A stretch of 52,980 bases of DNA. Source: a virus. Below the pieces are notes generated by a model. The model had not been told where the DNA came from, searched no databases, and saw nothing but the letters and a program-made list of their open reading frames with translations. The stretch covers positions 2,223-55,202 of the IMG/VR virus record IMGVR_UViG_3300030101_004092; one strand, 5' to 3'. This document shows, in pieces, positions 45,929 to 52,268 of this stretch; positions within the stretch are counted from its first letter, which is position 1; each line of letters begins with the position of its first letter. The translations under genes and the position numbers were made by a program.

Positions 45929-46616
45929 CACTAAAAAATTTATTATAAACTTCTGTGGCTTGTTCAACTTTGTTTTGACCTGACTTTATAAATTCAGCAG
46001 AGCAATCAAATATTCCTAATCTCATTGTTGCCTTACATATGACAAAAAACAACATAGGTTTTCCAAACATTCTTTGATATATATATGCTTGTGAATCATA
46101 ATTATATGTACGACAGCTATACTGAAATTTATCAAGGTCGGAACTGGTTTTCAGGTCAATAACAAAATCATCATGAATGATATCTGCTTTTGCTTTCCAC
46201 CAGTTGCCCATAATTACATCAACCATTGGTTGTTCGTACTTGTTATTATCTGCATAAATTAAGTCATACATTTCCATTGTTCCTTTCATTTTATCGACCA
46301 ATGCTTGTATGTAGTCCGCCTCTTTTTGAAGAAGCATAATGTCTTCATTGTTTTCAATTAGTGCCTCTTTATATAATTTTGTTGATCGTGATGCACAATC
46401 TATGATTTTAAAATTATCTTTTTTTTCAGGCTCTAACATAAGCGTATGAAAATATCCACCCTCTATCAAAGGTTTTGTCTTTTCAATTGGTACTTTGAAT
46501 TGTGTAGGATTTTTTAACAAATAAATTATATCTGAATTAGATAAATATTTACTGCCAAAATCTCCATAATAATTCTTATCATCGAAGAGTTCTTTGATTG
46601 CTTTTGCTTTATCCAT
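45879..46616 (-). CDS. RecE-like PD-(D/E)XK exonuclease
   Basis: A 245-residue nuclease of the RecE/Cas4-like (DUF3799-type) group. The family's early landmark GGYFHTLMLEPE is at 53-64. The active site shows E128 (YEQPMVD), D145 in KAKADII, D154-L-K156 (VIDLKTS) and Q176 (DSQAYIY). It probably degrades one strand of linear duplex DNA to expose ssDNA. It overlaps the annealing-protein gene by 8 nt, giving the standard phage recombination pair (exonuclease plus SSAP) next to an SSB. Confidence 0.85.
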   Translation of the reverse strand: MDKAKAIKELFDDKNYYGDFGSKYLSNSDIIYLLKNPTQFKVPIEKTKPLIEGGYFHTLMLEPEKKDNFKIIDCASRSTKLYKEALIENNEDIMLLQKEADYIQALVDKMKGTMEMYDLIYADNNKYEQPMVDVIMGNWWKAKADIIHDDFVIDLKTSSDLDKFQYSCRTYNYDSQAYIYQRMFGKPMLFFVICKATMRLGIFDCSAEFIKSGQNKVEQATEVYNKFFSDEAVSDIHTYIHKQTL

Positions 46617-47199
46617 TAATAGCAGATTTAATTTGCTTTTTAACTGGAGCAGTAATTTTATATTTAGTTTGTAAGTTTTTAATAATCTTTTCTAAACCTA
46701 AATTTTTATTAGCAACTACATACTTCATTACTTTTACCCAATCATCTCCATCTGCTTTTAATGTATATGTACCAGGTGTAAGTTTCTTAGCGGGTGTTTC
46801 TCCACTAACAGAATTTATATCTTCTCCAACCCACAAAGAAAGACCTAATCCATGCATAGCAACTGCTTTCGCAGTAGACCTTTGTATGGCAGTATTAACA
46901 TCCATTGATGTAATTTTCTCTACTCTTATTGAGTTGTTTCGATAATCCATAATAGGTAAATAATCTATATGCTCTAAATCATTTACAACAATACCCACTT
47001 TAACATAAGCAGTTTTACCATCAGTAAAGAAATTTAATCCAGTATGTGGATCTTCGTAAACATTTCTCTGTGCTTTTGGATATTTAAGTTTTATTAAACT
47101 CCAGGCATTTGCCCAAGATAGATAATCGAAATTACCTTTCTTTTCAACTTTGTCTTTGACTGGAACTTTCGCAAGTTCCTCGAAATAATTTTTACTCAT
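46609..47199 (-). CDS. Single-strand annealing protein (Sak3/DUF1071-like)
   Basis: A 196-residue protein matching the DUF1071/Sak3 pattern. The opening YFEELAKVPVKDKVEKKGNF DYLSWANAWSLIKLKYPKA is followed by TDGKTAYVKVGIVVNDLEH, then DVNTAIQRSTAKAVAMHGLG LSLWVGEDI near 100-128. These proteins anneal complementary single strands during phage recombination and DNA replication. The C-terminal 55 residues (basic, KKQIKSAI) are less conserved. It is paired with the exonuclease just downstream (8-nt overlap) and with SSB. Confidence 0.85.
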   Translation of the reverse strand: MSKNYFEELAKVPVKDKVEKKGNFDYLSWANAWSLIKLKYPKAQRNVYEDPHTGLNFFTDGKTAYVKVGIVVNDLEHIDYLPIMDYRNNSIRVEKITSMDVNTAIQRSTAKAVAMHGLGLSLWVGEDINSVSGETPAKKLTPGTYTLKADGDDWVKVMKYVVANKNLGLEKIIKNLQTKYKITAPVKKQIKSAING

Positions 47200-47605
47200 T
47201 TTTATTTAATTTTAATTTATTTAATTTAATTGTATGTTTTGAATATTTATTCAAAATGCTTTCTCTTTTGTTTTTTAAATTCTGTATGTGCTTATCATTC
47301 TTCCTGGTATTTACTTCTGTTTTTATTTTCTGTTCTATCAGGTTTAATTTATAAGCATAATTAGATAATGCTAATTTGATAGCACCTATCTTCCACCCAT
47401 CTTTAAAAAAAAAATTATATTCCTCTTCATTCAGTTCTTGAAAATAATCTCCACCTTTCGCAGTATTTAAAATTTCAATCTTATGCTCAAACCTTTGTAT
47501 CTTTACACCCATTCCTAAAATACTTTCTCCTTTTGGTAATGTGGTTGGAGCAGACATAATATCATTCTCAGCTTGTTGCCAAATATCTTTTAAATTATAC
47601 TTCAT
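47192..47605 (-). CDS. Unknown helical protein upstream of the annealing protein
   Basis: A 137-residue protein from the ATG at 47605 (MKYNLKDIWQQAENDIMSAP; GVKIQRFEHKIEILNTAKGG DYFQEL). An alternative TTG start would be at 47620. The last third is a Lys/Asn-rich coiled coil ending KLNKNE. It overlaps both neighbours by 8-11 nt. I do not recognise it; it may help load or regulate the annealing protein. Confidence 0.65.
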   Translation of the reverse strand: MKYNLKDIWQQAENDIMSAPTTLPKGESILGMGVKIQRFEHKIEILNTAKGGDYFQELNEEEYNFFFKDGWKIGAIKLALSNYAYKLNLIEQKIKTEVNTRKNDKHIQNLKNKRESILNKYSKHTIKLNKLKLNKNE

Positions 47606-47891
47606 TTTTGATTTTGTCAATCATCTCTTTATAATCAGAATCTTCACTGACTAATTTCTTTGCTCTTTCATATCCATGCAATATACTTGACATTGGAACA
47701 TCATAGCCATGTTCCTCTAAATATTGTTTTATAAAGGTTAATCTTATAGGTCTTTCCATGCAGAGCAAATATAAAATTTGCCTGGCATCAACCAAGTTTC
47801 TTCTTTTTGATTTCTCAAATAGTTTATCTATTTCTAAATGAAATGCTTTCGCAACCGCAAGTGCATACTTGTCAAATATAGGTTTCTTCAT
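47595..47891 (-). CDS. DnaA domain IV-like small DNA-binding protein
   Basis: A 98-residue protein with the fold pattern of DnaA domain IV: NLVDARQILYLLCMERPIRL near 32-51, then IKQYLEEHGYDVPMSSILHG at 54-73, where SSILHGYERAKKL stands in the place of TTVLHAxRKI. It is a second DnaA-C-like protein besides the 218-aa one. It overlaps the next gene by 4 nt (ATGA upstream) and the next downstream gene by 11 nt. It may bind DnaA-box-like sites for phage replication. Confidence 0.68.
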   Translation of the reverse strand: MKKPIFDKYALAVAKAFHLEIDKLFEKSKRRNLVDARQILYLLCMERPIRLTFIKQYLEEHGYDVPMSSILHGYERAKKLVSEDSDYKEMIDKIKNEV

Positions 47892-48244
47892 AAATCTTTT
47901 AATTTTTCGTTTTTACTTTTAATAAGTTTATCTTTTATTTTATTTTCTTCTTTTACTATTTGAACTTTCAATAATATAAGATAACCAATCAGATCCTTTA
48001 GTGTGTCTTCTGATTGTGTAGGATTGTCAAACCCTAATTTTTTTATCCTGGAAAGTTTATCATCTATTCGTGCAAGTATACCCTCTTTAGCGGTAAGTTT
48101 GCTAAATATTTGTGGTGGATGATTTGCAGTATCTCCATAATCTGCATTTTTTTTTAGCAGAAGAGTTACAATTTCTCTTGCTACCTCTTTAATTAAATCT
48201 GATGTTTTCATTATTTCGATATCTTTTTTATTTAATAACTTCAT
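47888..48244 (-). CDS. DUF1599/MazG-like nucleotide-modification-associated protein
   Basis: A 118-residue helical protein with the DUF1599 pattern: TLLLKKNADYGDT near 32-44, KEGILARIDDKLSRIKKLGF near 57-76, and SEDTLKDLIGYLILL near 83-97. This is the four-helix, MazG-like fold (also called nucleotide-modification-associated domain 1) that binds or hydrolyses nucleotides. The start overlaps the upstream small membrane gene by 4 nt (ATGA), and the end overlaps the DnaA-like gene by 4 nt. It may influence nucleotide pools or modified bases. Confidence 0.78.
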   Translation of the reverse strand: MKLLNKKDIEIMKTSDLIKEVAREIVTLLLKKNADYGDTANHPPQIFSKLTAKEGILARIDDKLSRIKKLGFDNPTQSEDTLKDLIGYLILLKVQIVKEENKIKDKLIKSKNEKLKDL

Positions 48245-48375
48245 TTAAATAATAGTATAATAAGCAATGTAATTATTAAGCCAATATAAGAAAGTCCAAC
48301 CAACTTCATGTCTCTTTTATATTTTTCTGTACCTCTACCCGAGTAATTGTTGTCCTGAAACTTCTTTTTTTTCAA
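48241..48375 (-). CDS. Small single-pass membrane protein
   Basis: A short frame whose stop TGA overlaps the DUF1599 ATG (ATGA at 48241-48244), a junction used by many true genes here. From the ATG at 48309 it encodes 22 residues, MKLVGLSYIGLIITLLIILLFK, one clear membrane helix. From an in-frame TTG at 48375 it would be 44 residues with a basic N-terminus (MKKKKFQDNNYSGRGTEKYK). The longer form overlaps the upstream gene by 41 nt. The role is unknown. Confidence 0.5.
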   Translation of the reverse strand: MKKKKFQDNNYSGRGTEKYKRDMKLVGLSYIGLIITLLIILLFK

Positions 48376-48547
48376 ATCTTTCACTTCTTAATTTTTTAAT
48401 TATTCTTTTTGCTTGATCCATCTTTTTATTATGGTGTCTTTGTATTGCATCTATTCTGTCTCTTAGAAATTGTAGTTCTTGTTCTTGATAATTCATTTGT
48501 TCTTTTGTTTGTTTAAGTTCGTTAAATATTTTTTCTATACTACCCAT
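48335..48547 (-). CDS. Small coiled-coil protein
   Basis: A 70-residue, fully helical and charged protein (IEKIFNELKQTKEQMNYQEQ ELQFLRDRIDAIQRHHNKKM). It has heptad spacing from about 5 to 60 and a basic end. An AAAGGAC sequence two bases before the ATG is one of the few SD-like sites in the window. It is not recognised. Confidence 0.68.
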   Translation of the reverse strand: MGSIEKIFNELKQTKEQMNYQEQELQFLRDRIDAIQRHHNKKMDQAKRIIKKLRSERFEKKEVSGQQLLG

Positions 48548-48563
48548 AGTCCTTTACCACCAA

Positions 48564-48585
48564 AAGCCCACATTGTGGTGGGCTT
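48564..48585 (-). terminator. Hairpin, possible weak terminator
   Basis: AAGCCCAC and GTGGGCTT form a perfect 8-bp stem with a 6-nt loop. On the - strand it is followed by only TT before GGTGG, so the T-run is short. It lies in the 90-nt gap between the 47-aa gene and the 70-aa gene, and may attenuate transcription or act as an RNA stability element. Confidence 0.45.
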
Positions 48586-48637
48586 ATTGGCTTGAATTAA
48601 CAACTAACTAAATTAATGTACGAGCCATATGAGAAAT

Positions 48638-48781
48638 TTAAATAAAAAGATGTGGCTCTTCATTCTTCTTATCAGATTTTACTTTTATTTTTTCTTTAGA
48701 TTTTGGTTTATCTAAACTCTCTATAAACTTACCGAACACAATATCTTGATATTGCATTACTTTATTTTTTTTCCATTTCAT
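48638..48781 (-). CDS. Small basic protein, 47 residues
   Basis: A 47-residue frame from the ATG at 48781 (MKWKKNKVMQYQDIVFGKFI; KPKSKEKIKVKSDKKNEEPH; ends LFI), rich in Lys. It follows an AATTAAATTTATTATA leader like those of its neighbours. It is too short for firm assignment; the leader and position in an otherwise gene-packed stretch support it. Confidence 0.5.
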   Translation of the reverse strand: MKWKKNKVMQYQDIVFGKFIESLDKPKSKEKIKVKSDKKNEEPHLFI

Positions 48782-48826
48782 TATAATAAATTTAATTAAA
48801 TTAACCATTATGCAAAACTAATGTTT

Positions 48827-49048
48827 TTACAACTTCTTTCCAAATCTTTTCTTAATTATTTCAAATTTCTTAGCCCCAAGCGGTGCTAATTGCTTTGCTT
48901 TTAAGATAGCTTGGCGAGGGCTTATAGCCCCCACCTCAACTCTATCATAGTCATAGCCACAATCCTCATCTCCAATAAAATGCAGATACCAATATTCTAC
49001 TTCATAAATAGTTAATGGTTTTTTATTTTGATTGTCTACTATTTTCAT
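48827..49048 (-). CDS. Small unknown protein, 73 residues
   Basis: MKIVDNQNKKPLTIYEVEYW begins a compact alpha/beta protein (YDRVEVGAISPRQAILKAKQ) with a basic tail (KKRFGKKL). The segment ISPRQAILKAKQLAP resembles an SPEEA-type short helix seen in many small phage proteins. It overlaps the upstream gene by 4 nt (ATGA). Confidence 0.65.
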   Translation of the reverse strand: MKIVDNQNKKPLTIYEVEYWYLHFIGDEDCGYDYDRVEVGAISPRQAILKAKQLAPLGAKKFEIIKKRFGKKL

Positions 49049-49254
49049 TGCTCTACATTATTTATTATTTCATTAGAATGTAGGTCTCGGTCAATTTCAA
49101 ACATATCTTCTATATAGTTTTGAATATCATCTATTTTGCCCAGAGCATCCATAGTATCTTCATCTTCCTCTCTTCCATATGTCATTATTACAGAATAGAC
49201 CTCATCTAATCTATCTATACACTCTTTTAATATTTGTATGTCTACTTTTTTCAT
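49045..49254 (-). CDS. Small acidic helical protein, 69 residues
   Basis: MKKVDIQILKECIDRLDEVY opens a strongly acidic helical protein (EEDEDTMDALGKIDDIQNYI; MFEIDRDLHSNEIINNVEQ). The acidic composition recalls DNA-mimic or inhibitor-type small early proteins, but nothing specific supports that. It overlaps the 73-aa gene by 4 nt. Confidence 0.62.
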   Translation of the reverse strand: MKKVDIQILKECIDRLDEVYSVIMTYGREEDEDTMDALGKIDDIQNYIEDMFEIDRDLHSNEIINNVEQ

Positions 49255-49256
49255 AA

Positions 49257-49388
49257 TTATTTATTTATTTGTTTGATTACACTTCCTCCCCATAGTAAGG
49301 CAAGTTCTCTTGCCTCCTCTATGTTTTCTGCATCAATGTAGAATATCTCATTGTGTTCAATACATTGATAGGTATTTAATTTATTCAT
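49257..49388 (-). CDS. Small protein, 43 residues
   Basis: MNKLNTYQCIEHNEIFYIDA followed by ENIEEARELALLWGGSVIKQ. A short beta-alpha-beta pattern with ENIEEARELA helix is common in very small phage proteins. A typical AAAATTAAATAAAT leader precedes the ATG and only 2 nt separate its stop from the next ATG, which supports it as a real gene. Confidence 0.58.
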   Translation of the reverse strand: MNKLNTYQCIEHNEIFYIDAENIEEARELALLWGGSVIKQINK

Positions 49389-49400
49389 ATTTATTTAATT

Positions 49401-49823
49401 TTATATTGTGGTTTCTGTACTTCTAAAATAACTTTTTTTCCAAATTGAGGTTTGTTCCTGAATCCTATCCTCTAAGTTCAAGTCATATATTTCATATGTA
49501 GTATAAACACCTACATAGTCAAAATAATCCCCTATCTCTGTGTGAATCTCGCCATCTTCACCTAAACCCACCAAAAAAGTATTATCTTCATTTTTTTTCC
49601 AAGTTTCAGTTACAAACTTTTCAATTGCCTTAACATCCTCATATGAGGGATACCATTTAAGGTATAAGCCCTCATAGATCGCTATGTCTTTATTATATTT
49701 TGTTTGTACCAAGTTTTTGTGAACAAAAACATCTAAATCAGGAAAATGTTGTTTGAGCAATTTTTCAAATGCTTTTACTTTTTTCTTTGGTATACCAATT
49801 ACCATATCACTTCTATATCCCAT
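49401..49823 (-). CDS. Conserved unknown protein (MGYRSDM-type), 140 residues
   Basis: MGYRSDMVIGIPKKKVKAFE opens the protein, followed by PDLDVFVHKNLVQTKYNKDI and AIYEGLYLKWYPSYEDVKAI. Later come FLVGLGEDGEIHTEIGDYFD and YVGVYTTYEIYDL. The MGYRS start is common to a group of phage and bacterial hypothetical proteins with an alternating beta sheet. No catalytic residues are evident. It overlaps the upstream gene by 11 nt. Confidence 0.68.
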   Translation of the reverse strand: MGYRSDMVIGIPKKKVKAFEKLLKQHFPDLDVFVHKNLVQTKYNKDIAIYEGLYLKWYPSYEDVKAIEKFVTETWKKNEDNTFLVGLGEDGEIHTEIGDYFDYVGVYTTYEIYDLNLEDRIQEQTSIWKKSYFRSTETTI

Positions 49824-50286
49824 TTTTAAAAACTTTAGTTAATACTTTCATTCTTGTTTCTGAATATGTAGGCATACCCCACTCCTTTATATTTTCCTCT
49901 TCCCTTTGTCTTACATATTCATCTTTCATTAATAGCAGAAAAACCTTTTCGCTAATATCTATCCAACCCTCAACATATTCGGGATTTGGCTCATCTCCAT
50001 TTTCTCCATATCTTGTTGGACTCATTACATCCCACAAAGAATTGTCTGCATAATCCCCCTCAATCGTGATTGAATCTCCACTCCAACTGCCAATTAAATT
50101 ATCTTCATCTTCATGTCGGAAATCTCCGCCACCTCTACCATTACCATTAGCTAACAGGAGTGATAATCCTTGTAACACTCCAGATCCATCAGAAGTAAAC
50201 TCCATTAACTTTAAGCCATTGCCGAAAGTGTGTGGGTTTAAATACTCCTTTTTTGTCTTATTACATATTTTATAATATTGACCCAT
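49813..50286 (-). CDS. Conserved unknown protein (MGQYY-type), 157 residues
   Basis: MGQYYKICNKTKKEYLNPHT FGNGLKLMEF, with a Gly-rich NGNGRGGGDFRHEDE and GSWSGDSITIEGDYADNSLW, and the end WIDISEKVFLLLMKDEYVRQ. This MGQYYK...GLKLMEF...GNGRGGGD pattern is a widespread hypothetical family in bacteria and phages with no known function. The upstream gap (50287-50410) holds the hammerhead-like remnant. Confidence 0.7.
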   Translation of the reverse strand: MGQYYKICNKTKKEYLNPHTFGNGLKLMEFTSDGSGVLQGLSLLLANGNGRGGGDFRHEDEDNLIGSWSGDSITIEGDYADNSLWDVMSPTRYGENGDEPNPEYVEGWIDISEKVFLLLMKDEYVRQREEENIKEWGMPTYSETRMKVLTKVFKNGI

Positions 50287-50342
50287 TTTATTTATTGTAT
50301 TTGATTAAACTTTAACTGGCTGATTATATCCTTTGCTATTAT

Positions 50343-50405
50343 CATTTAGGGAATATTTATAGGACTATCCCCACCAGTTTTCATGCTATTTCAAGCAATC
50401 ATCAG
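50343..50405 (-). ncRNA. Hammerhead-like sequence, probably degenerate
   Basis: On the - strand CUGAUGA (50405-50399) is followed by a 4-bp hairpin TGCT/AGCA with a T-T mismatch at its base. GAAA (50382-50379) follows, then a 7-bp hairpin GGGGATA/TATTCCC, then TAAATG. The order matches the two intact ribozymes nearby. However, the third helix is separated from GAAA by six unpaired bases and helix I cannot pair, so activity is unlikely. Confidence 0.25.
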
Positions 50406-50410
50406 AAGTT

Positions 50411-50686
50411 TTATAATCTACAAGCACACTGATAATCTTTAATTGTAGTAAATAAAGCACCACCATCATTACCCTCTTCATCCACTGTTGGATACATCCA
50501 AAATTTATCTCCATTTGGTTTTTGCATCAACATACAAAGAGGAGAATAATGCCACATCCAATCCTCTCTTTCATCATCAGGCATATATTCTACTCTTAAT
50601 ATTTTAGCACCCTCTAAATGTTTTCTTGCTTTATTAATCCAATATTTAGAAATTGGTATTCCATCTATTTTGTGTTCAGTTTTCAT
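50411..50686 (-). CDS. Unknown protein, 91 residues
   Basis: MKTEHKIDGIPISKYWINKA, then AKILRVEYMPDDEREDWMWH and KPNGDKFWMYPTVDEEGNDG, ending YQCACRL. The layout (KILRVEYM... ending in DEEGNDGGALFT) is that of a small beta-rich phage hypothetical family. Its start overlaps the upstream gene by 11 nt. A hammerhead-like remnant follows its stop. Confidence 0.67.
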   Translation of the reverse strand: MKTEHKIDGIPISKYWINKARKHLEGAKILRVEYMPDDEREDWMWHYSPLCMLMQKPNGDKFWMYPTVDEEGNDGGALFTTIKDYQCACRL

Positions 50687-50885
50687 TTTTATAATGGTTA
50701 TTTAGTTCAACATAATAATTTGTAATCTGTTCAACCGCAAGTGCAAAATCTTCACAATCAATTACATGGTCTGAAAGACATTCTAATTGAAAGTTCACAT
50801 CCTGTATCATAAGCTGAACAAGTTCGTTCTGTTTTAAAAAGGTTTGCTCTTTATCGCACCACACCCCTACTATATTTTTTTTCAT
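50676..50885 (-). CDS. Small unknown protein, 69 residues
   Basis: MKKNIVGVWCDKEQTFLKQN, then MIQDVNFQLECLSDHVIDCE DFALAVEQITNYYVEL. It is acidic and helical with three Cys residues. It lies 5 nt after the stop of the membrane gene at 50891-51034 and overlaps the next gene by 11 nt. Confidence 0.62.
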   Translation of the reverse strand: MKKNIVGVWCDKEQTFLKQNELVQLMIQDVNFQLECLSDHVIDCEDFALAVEQITNYYVELNNHYKNEN

Positions 50886-50890
50886 AATGT

Positions 50891-51034
50891 TTAAAAGATT
50901 AAGTTATAAATTAATACACTCTCTCCTAATATGAATAATACAATCAGGAATGTTAAAAAGGATCTGAAAATCCATTTTACAATAGGGTTTTGTATTTCAT
51001 TTAATGAAAGTACACCCAATAAATAATTTTTCAT
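50891..51034 (-). CDS. Small membrane protein downstream of hammerhead ribozyme 1
   Basis: A 47-residue frame: MKNYLLGVLSLNEIQNPIVK, then WIFRSFLTFLIVLFILGESV and LIYNLIF, one strong membrane helix at about 21-46. Its ATG follows a leader, AAATTTAATAAA, that begins at the predicted ribozyme cleavage site 23 nt upstream. The frame is short, so the coding call rests on the leader, the spacing to the next gene and the ribozyme position. Possible roles are a membrane-active early protein or toxin. Confidence 0.58.
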   Translation of the reverse strand: MKNYLLGVLSLNEIQNPIVKWIFRSFLTFLIVLFILGESVLIYNLIF

Positions 51035-51052
51035 TTTATTAAATTTAAGTTT

Positions 51053-51108
51053 ACATTTACCCCTTTGTTAAGGGGTTTCGTTTGAATTTCACAAACTCAT
51101 CAGAATGT
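51053..51108 (-). ncRNA. Type I hammerhead ribozyme 1
   Basis: Read on the - strand: helix I ACATT (51108-51104) pairs with AATGT (51057-51053). Core CUGAUGA is at 51103-51097. Helix II GTTTG/CAAAC has a 7-nt loop (51096-51080). GAAA is at 51079-51076. Helix III CCCCTT/AAGGGG has a 4-nt loop (51075-51060). Then U51059 and A51058 form the UH site, with cleavage after A51058. All conserved core nucleotides are present. The open end is in helix I (type I). It fills the space between the stop of the 46-aa gene (51112) and the ATG at 51034. Confidence 0.9.
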
Positions 51109-51111
51109 TTA

Positions 51112-51252
51112 TTACTCATTATAATATCGGCTATACCAATTAGCATATATTTGAGAGTGTTCCCTCATTAACCAACTTTCAAGATTTTCTAAATCTTCGA
51201 TTTCTTCTATTAGTTCTTGTGTGGATTTTCGCCACCTTTCGTTATATCCCAT
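51112..51252 (-). CDS. Small unknown protein, 46 residues
   Basis: MGYNERWRKSTQELIEEIED, then LENLESWLMREHSQIYANWY, ending SRYYNE. It is helical and acidic with many aromatic residues at the end. Its stop lies 4 nt before helix I of ribozyme 1, so cleavage would remove the following cistron without touching this gene. Its start lies 2 nt after the 88-aa gene's stop. Confidence 0.58.
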   Translation of the reverse strand: MGYNERWRKSTQELIEEIEDLENLESWLMREHSQIYANWYSRYYNE

Positions 51253-51254
51253 AA

Positions 51255-51521
51255 TTACCTGTTTAAATAATATTTACCATTTGTTTTAATTAAATCCTGT
51301 ACGAATAGATCCGATTCTTTTGCTCTATCACAACACAACCAACAAGAGAATTTACATACATCTCCAAATTCATAAGGCGGTATTATTGCATGAAGATTTG
51401 TTAGTAACCAATTTGATAAACTTATATCAAAATTGATATTGTGTGTTGAAAATCTGACAAAATCTTGTTCCCTATCATCATGATAGGTAACAATTATTTC
51501 TAAAAAGTTTTGTTTTTCCAT
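51255..51521 (-). CDS. Small unknown protein with Cys-rich centre, 88 residues
   Basis: MEKQNFLEIIVTYHDDREQD, with FVRFSTHNINFDISLSNWLL, then CKFSCWLCCDRAKESD and a polar C-terminus. Four Cys within nine residues could bind a metal, although no second pair is seen. It is preceded by an AAATTAAATAAA leader. It is not recognised. Confidence 0.63.
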   Translation of the reverse strand: MEKQNFLEIIVTYHDDREQDFVRFSTHNINFDISLSNWLLTNLHAIIPPYEFGDVCKFSCWLCCDRAKESDLFVQDLIKTNGKYYLNR

Positions 51522-51540
51522 TTTATTTAATTTTAGTTAT

Positions 51541-51726
51541 TTAATTTTCATAATTTTCTCTGTATAAATCTGCTCGGTAGGAAACTTCACTACCGCTTAC
51601 TAATACATGAGTATCGTTATTTACTTCTACATATACACTCGTTTTGTCGGTGTCTGCCCACGCTACTATATCGTTCATTTCAAACCATTTAATAGCATCT
51701 TTTGTTTCTTGAATATATTGTTCCAT
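51541..51726 (-). CDS. Small unknown protein, 61 residues
   Basis: MEQYIQETKDAIKWFEMNDI VAWADTDKTSVYVEVNNDTH, then VLVSGSEVSYRADLYRENYE. A helix is followed by a beta sheet, with an overall negative charge. An AAAATTAAATAATT leader precedes the ATG. It is not recognised. Confidence 0.63.
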   Translation of the reverse strand: MEQYIQETKDAIKWFEMNDIVAWADTDKTSVYVEVNNDTHVLVSGSEVSYRADLYRENYEN

Positions 51727-51738
51727 AATTATTTAATT

Positions 51739-51924
51739 TTATTTATTTAATTTCAAACCAAATGACTCACAAGCATTATCTATTGTTGCCCAAGTAATAC
51801 CATAATTGCAGTCGTGATACTCTTTTAACATTTCCAATACTTCCATACCCTGTTGGTCTGTGCAGATATACCCTAAAGATCGAATATCATCTACTGACCA
51901 AATTATTTCTATTTGCTTTTTCAT
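51739..51924 (-). CDS. Small unknown protein, 61 residues
   Basis: MKKQIEIIWSVDDIRSLGYI, then CTDQQGMEVLEMLKEYHDCN and YGITWATIDNACESFGLKLN. The WSVDDI...TDQQGMEVL...GITWATI pattern recurs in small proteins of many phages, function unknown. A helical core with a short sheet is likely. Confidence 0.65.
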   Translation of the reverse strand: MKKQIEIIWSVDDIRSLGYICTDQQGMEVLEMLKEYHDCNYGITWATIDNACESFGLKLNK

Positions 51925-51926
51925 AT

Positions 51927-52025
51927 TTATATATATTGTCTTATTAATTTAATTTTTTCTGCATCTGTTAATTCTTCATTATCCAATATATTTATTAGAT
52001 AACATTCAAATTCTTCTGTATTCAT
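51927..52025 (-). CDS. Very small acidic protein, 32 residues
   Basis: MNTEEFECYLINILDNEELT, followed by DAEKIKLIRQYI. The stop lies 2 nt before the ATG of the 61-aa gene and its own start lies 2 nt after the 75-aa gene's stop, the same spacing as its neighbours. This supports a real gene despite its size. Confidence 0.48.
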   Translation of the reverse strand: MNTEEFECYLINILDNEELTDAEKIKLIRQYI

Positions 52026-52027
52026 AG

Positions 52028-52255
52028 TTAGTTAAATTTTATTTTTAATTTTAAATCGGTTATTAATAAGTGTTCTATTTCATCATATTTATTGTTGAAA
52101 TATTCTTGTGCATCAGGCGAATATTCAAAATATTCACACACCCCATCAATATCTTGTTTTGCTATCCAAGTATTTTCCCCAAACCTTTCTGTCGTTATTT
52201 GACAAGCGATTTCGGTTACTACTTCTTTAAATGTTTGGTTATCTATTTTATTCAT
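52028..52255 (-). CDS. Small unknown protein, 75 residues
   Basis: MNKIDNQTFKEVVTEIACQI, then WIAKQDIDGVCEYFEYSPDA and QEYFNNKYDEIEHLLITDLK. It is helical with a C-terminal Lys-rich tail. No recognised domain is present. Confidence 0.63.
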   Translation of the reverse strand: MNKIDNQTFKEVVTEIACQITTERFGENTWIAKQDIDGVCEYFEYSPDAQEYFNNKYDEIEHLLITDLKLKIKFN

Positions 52256-52268
52256 AAGTTTTTTAATT

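Noticed and set aside
50294-50347. 17-codon frame (MIIAKDIISQLKFNQIQ) upstream of the 157-aa gene
   Set aside because: Too short, no coding support; it lies right after the degenerate hammerhead and could be chance.
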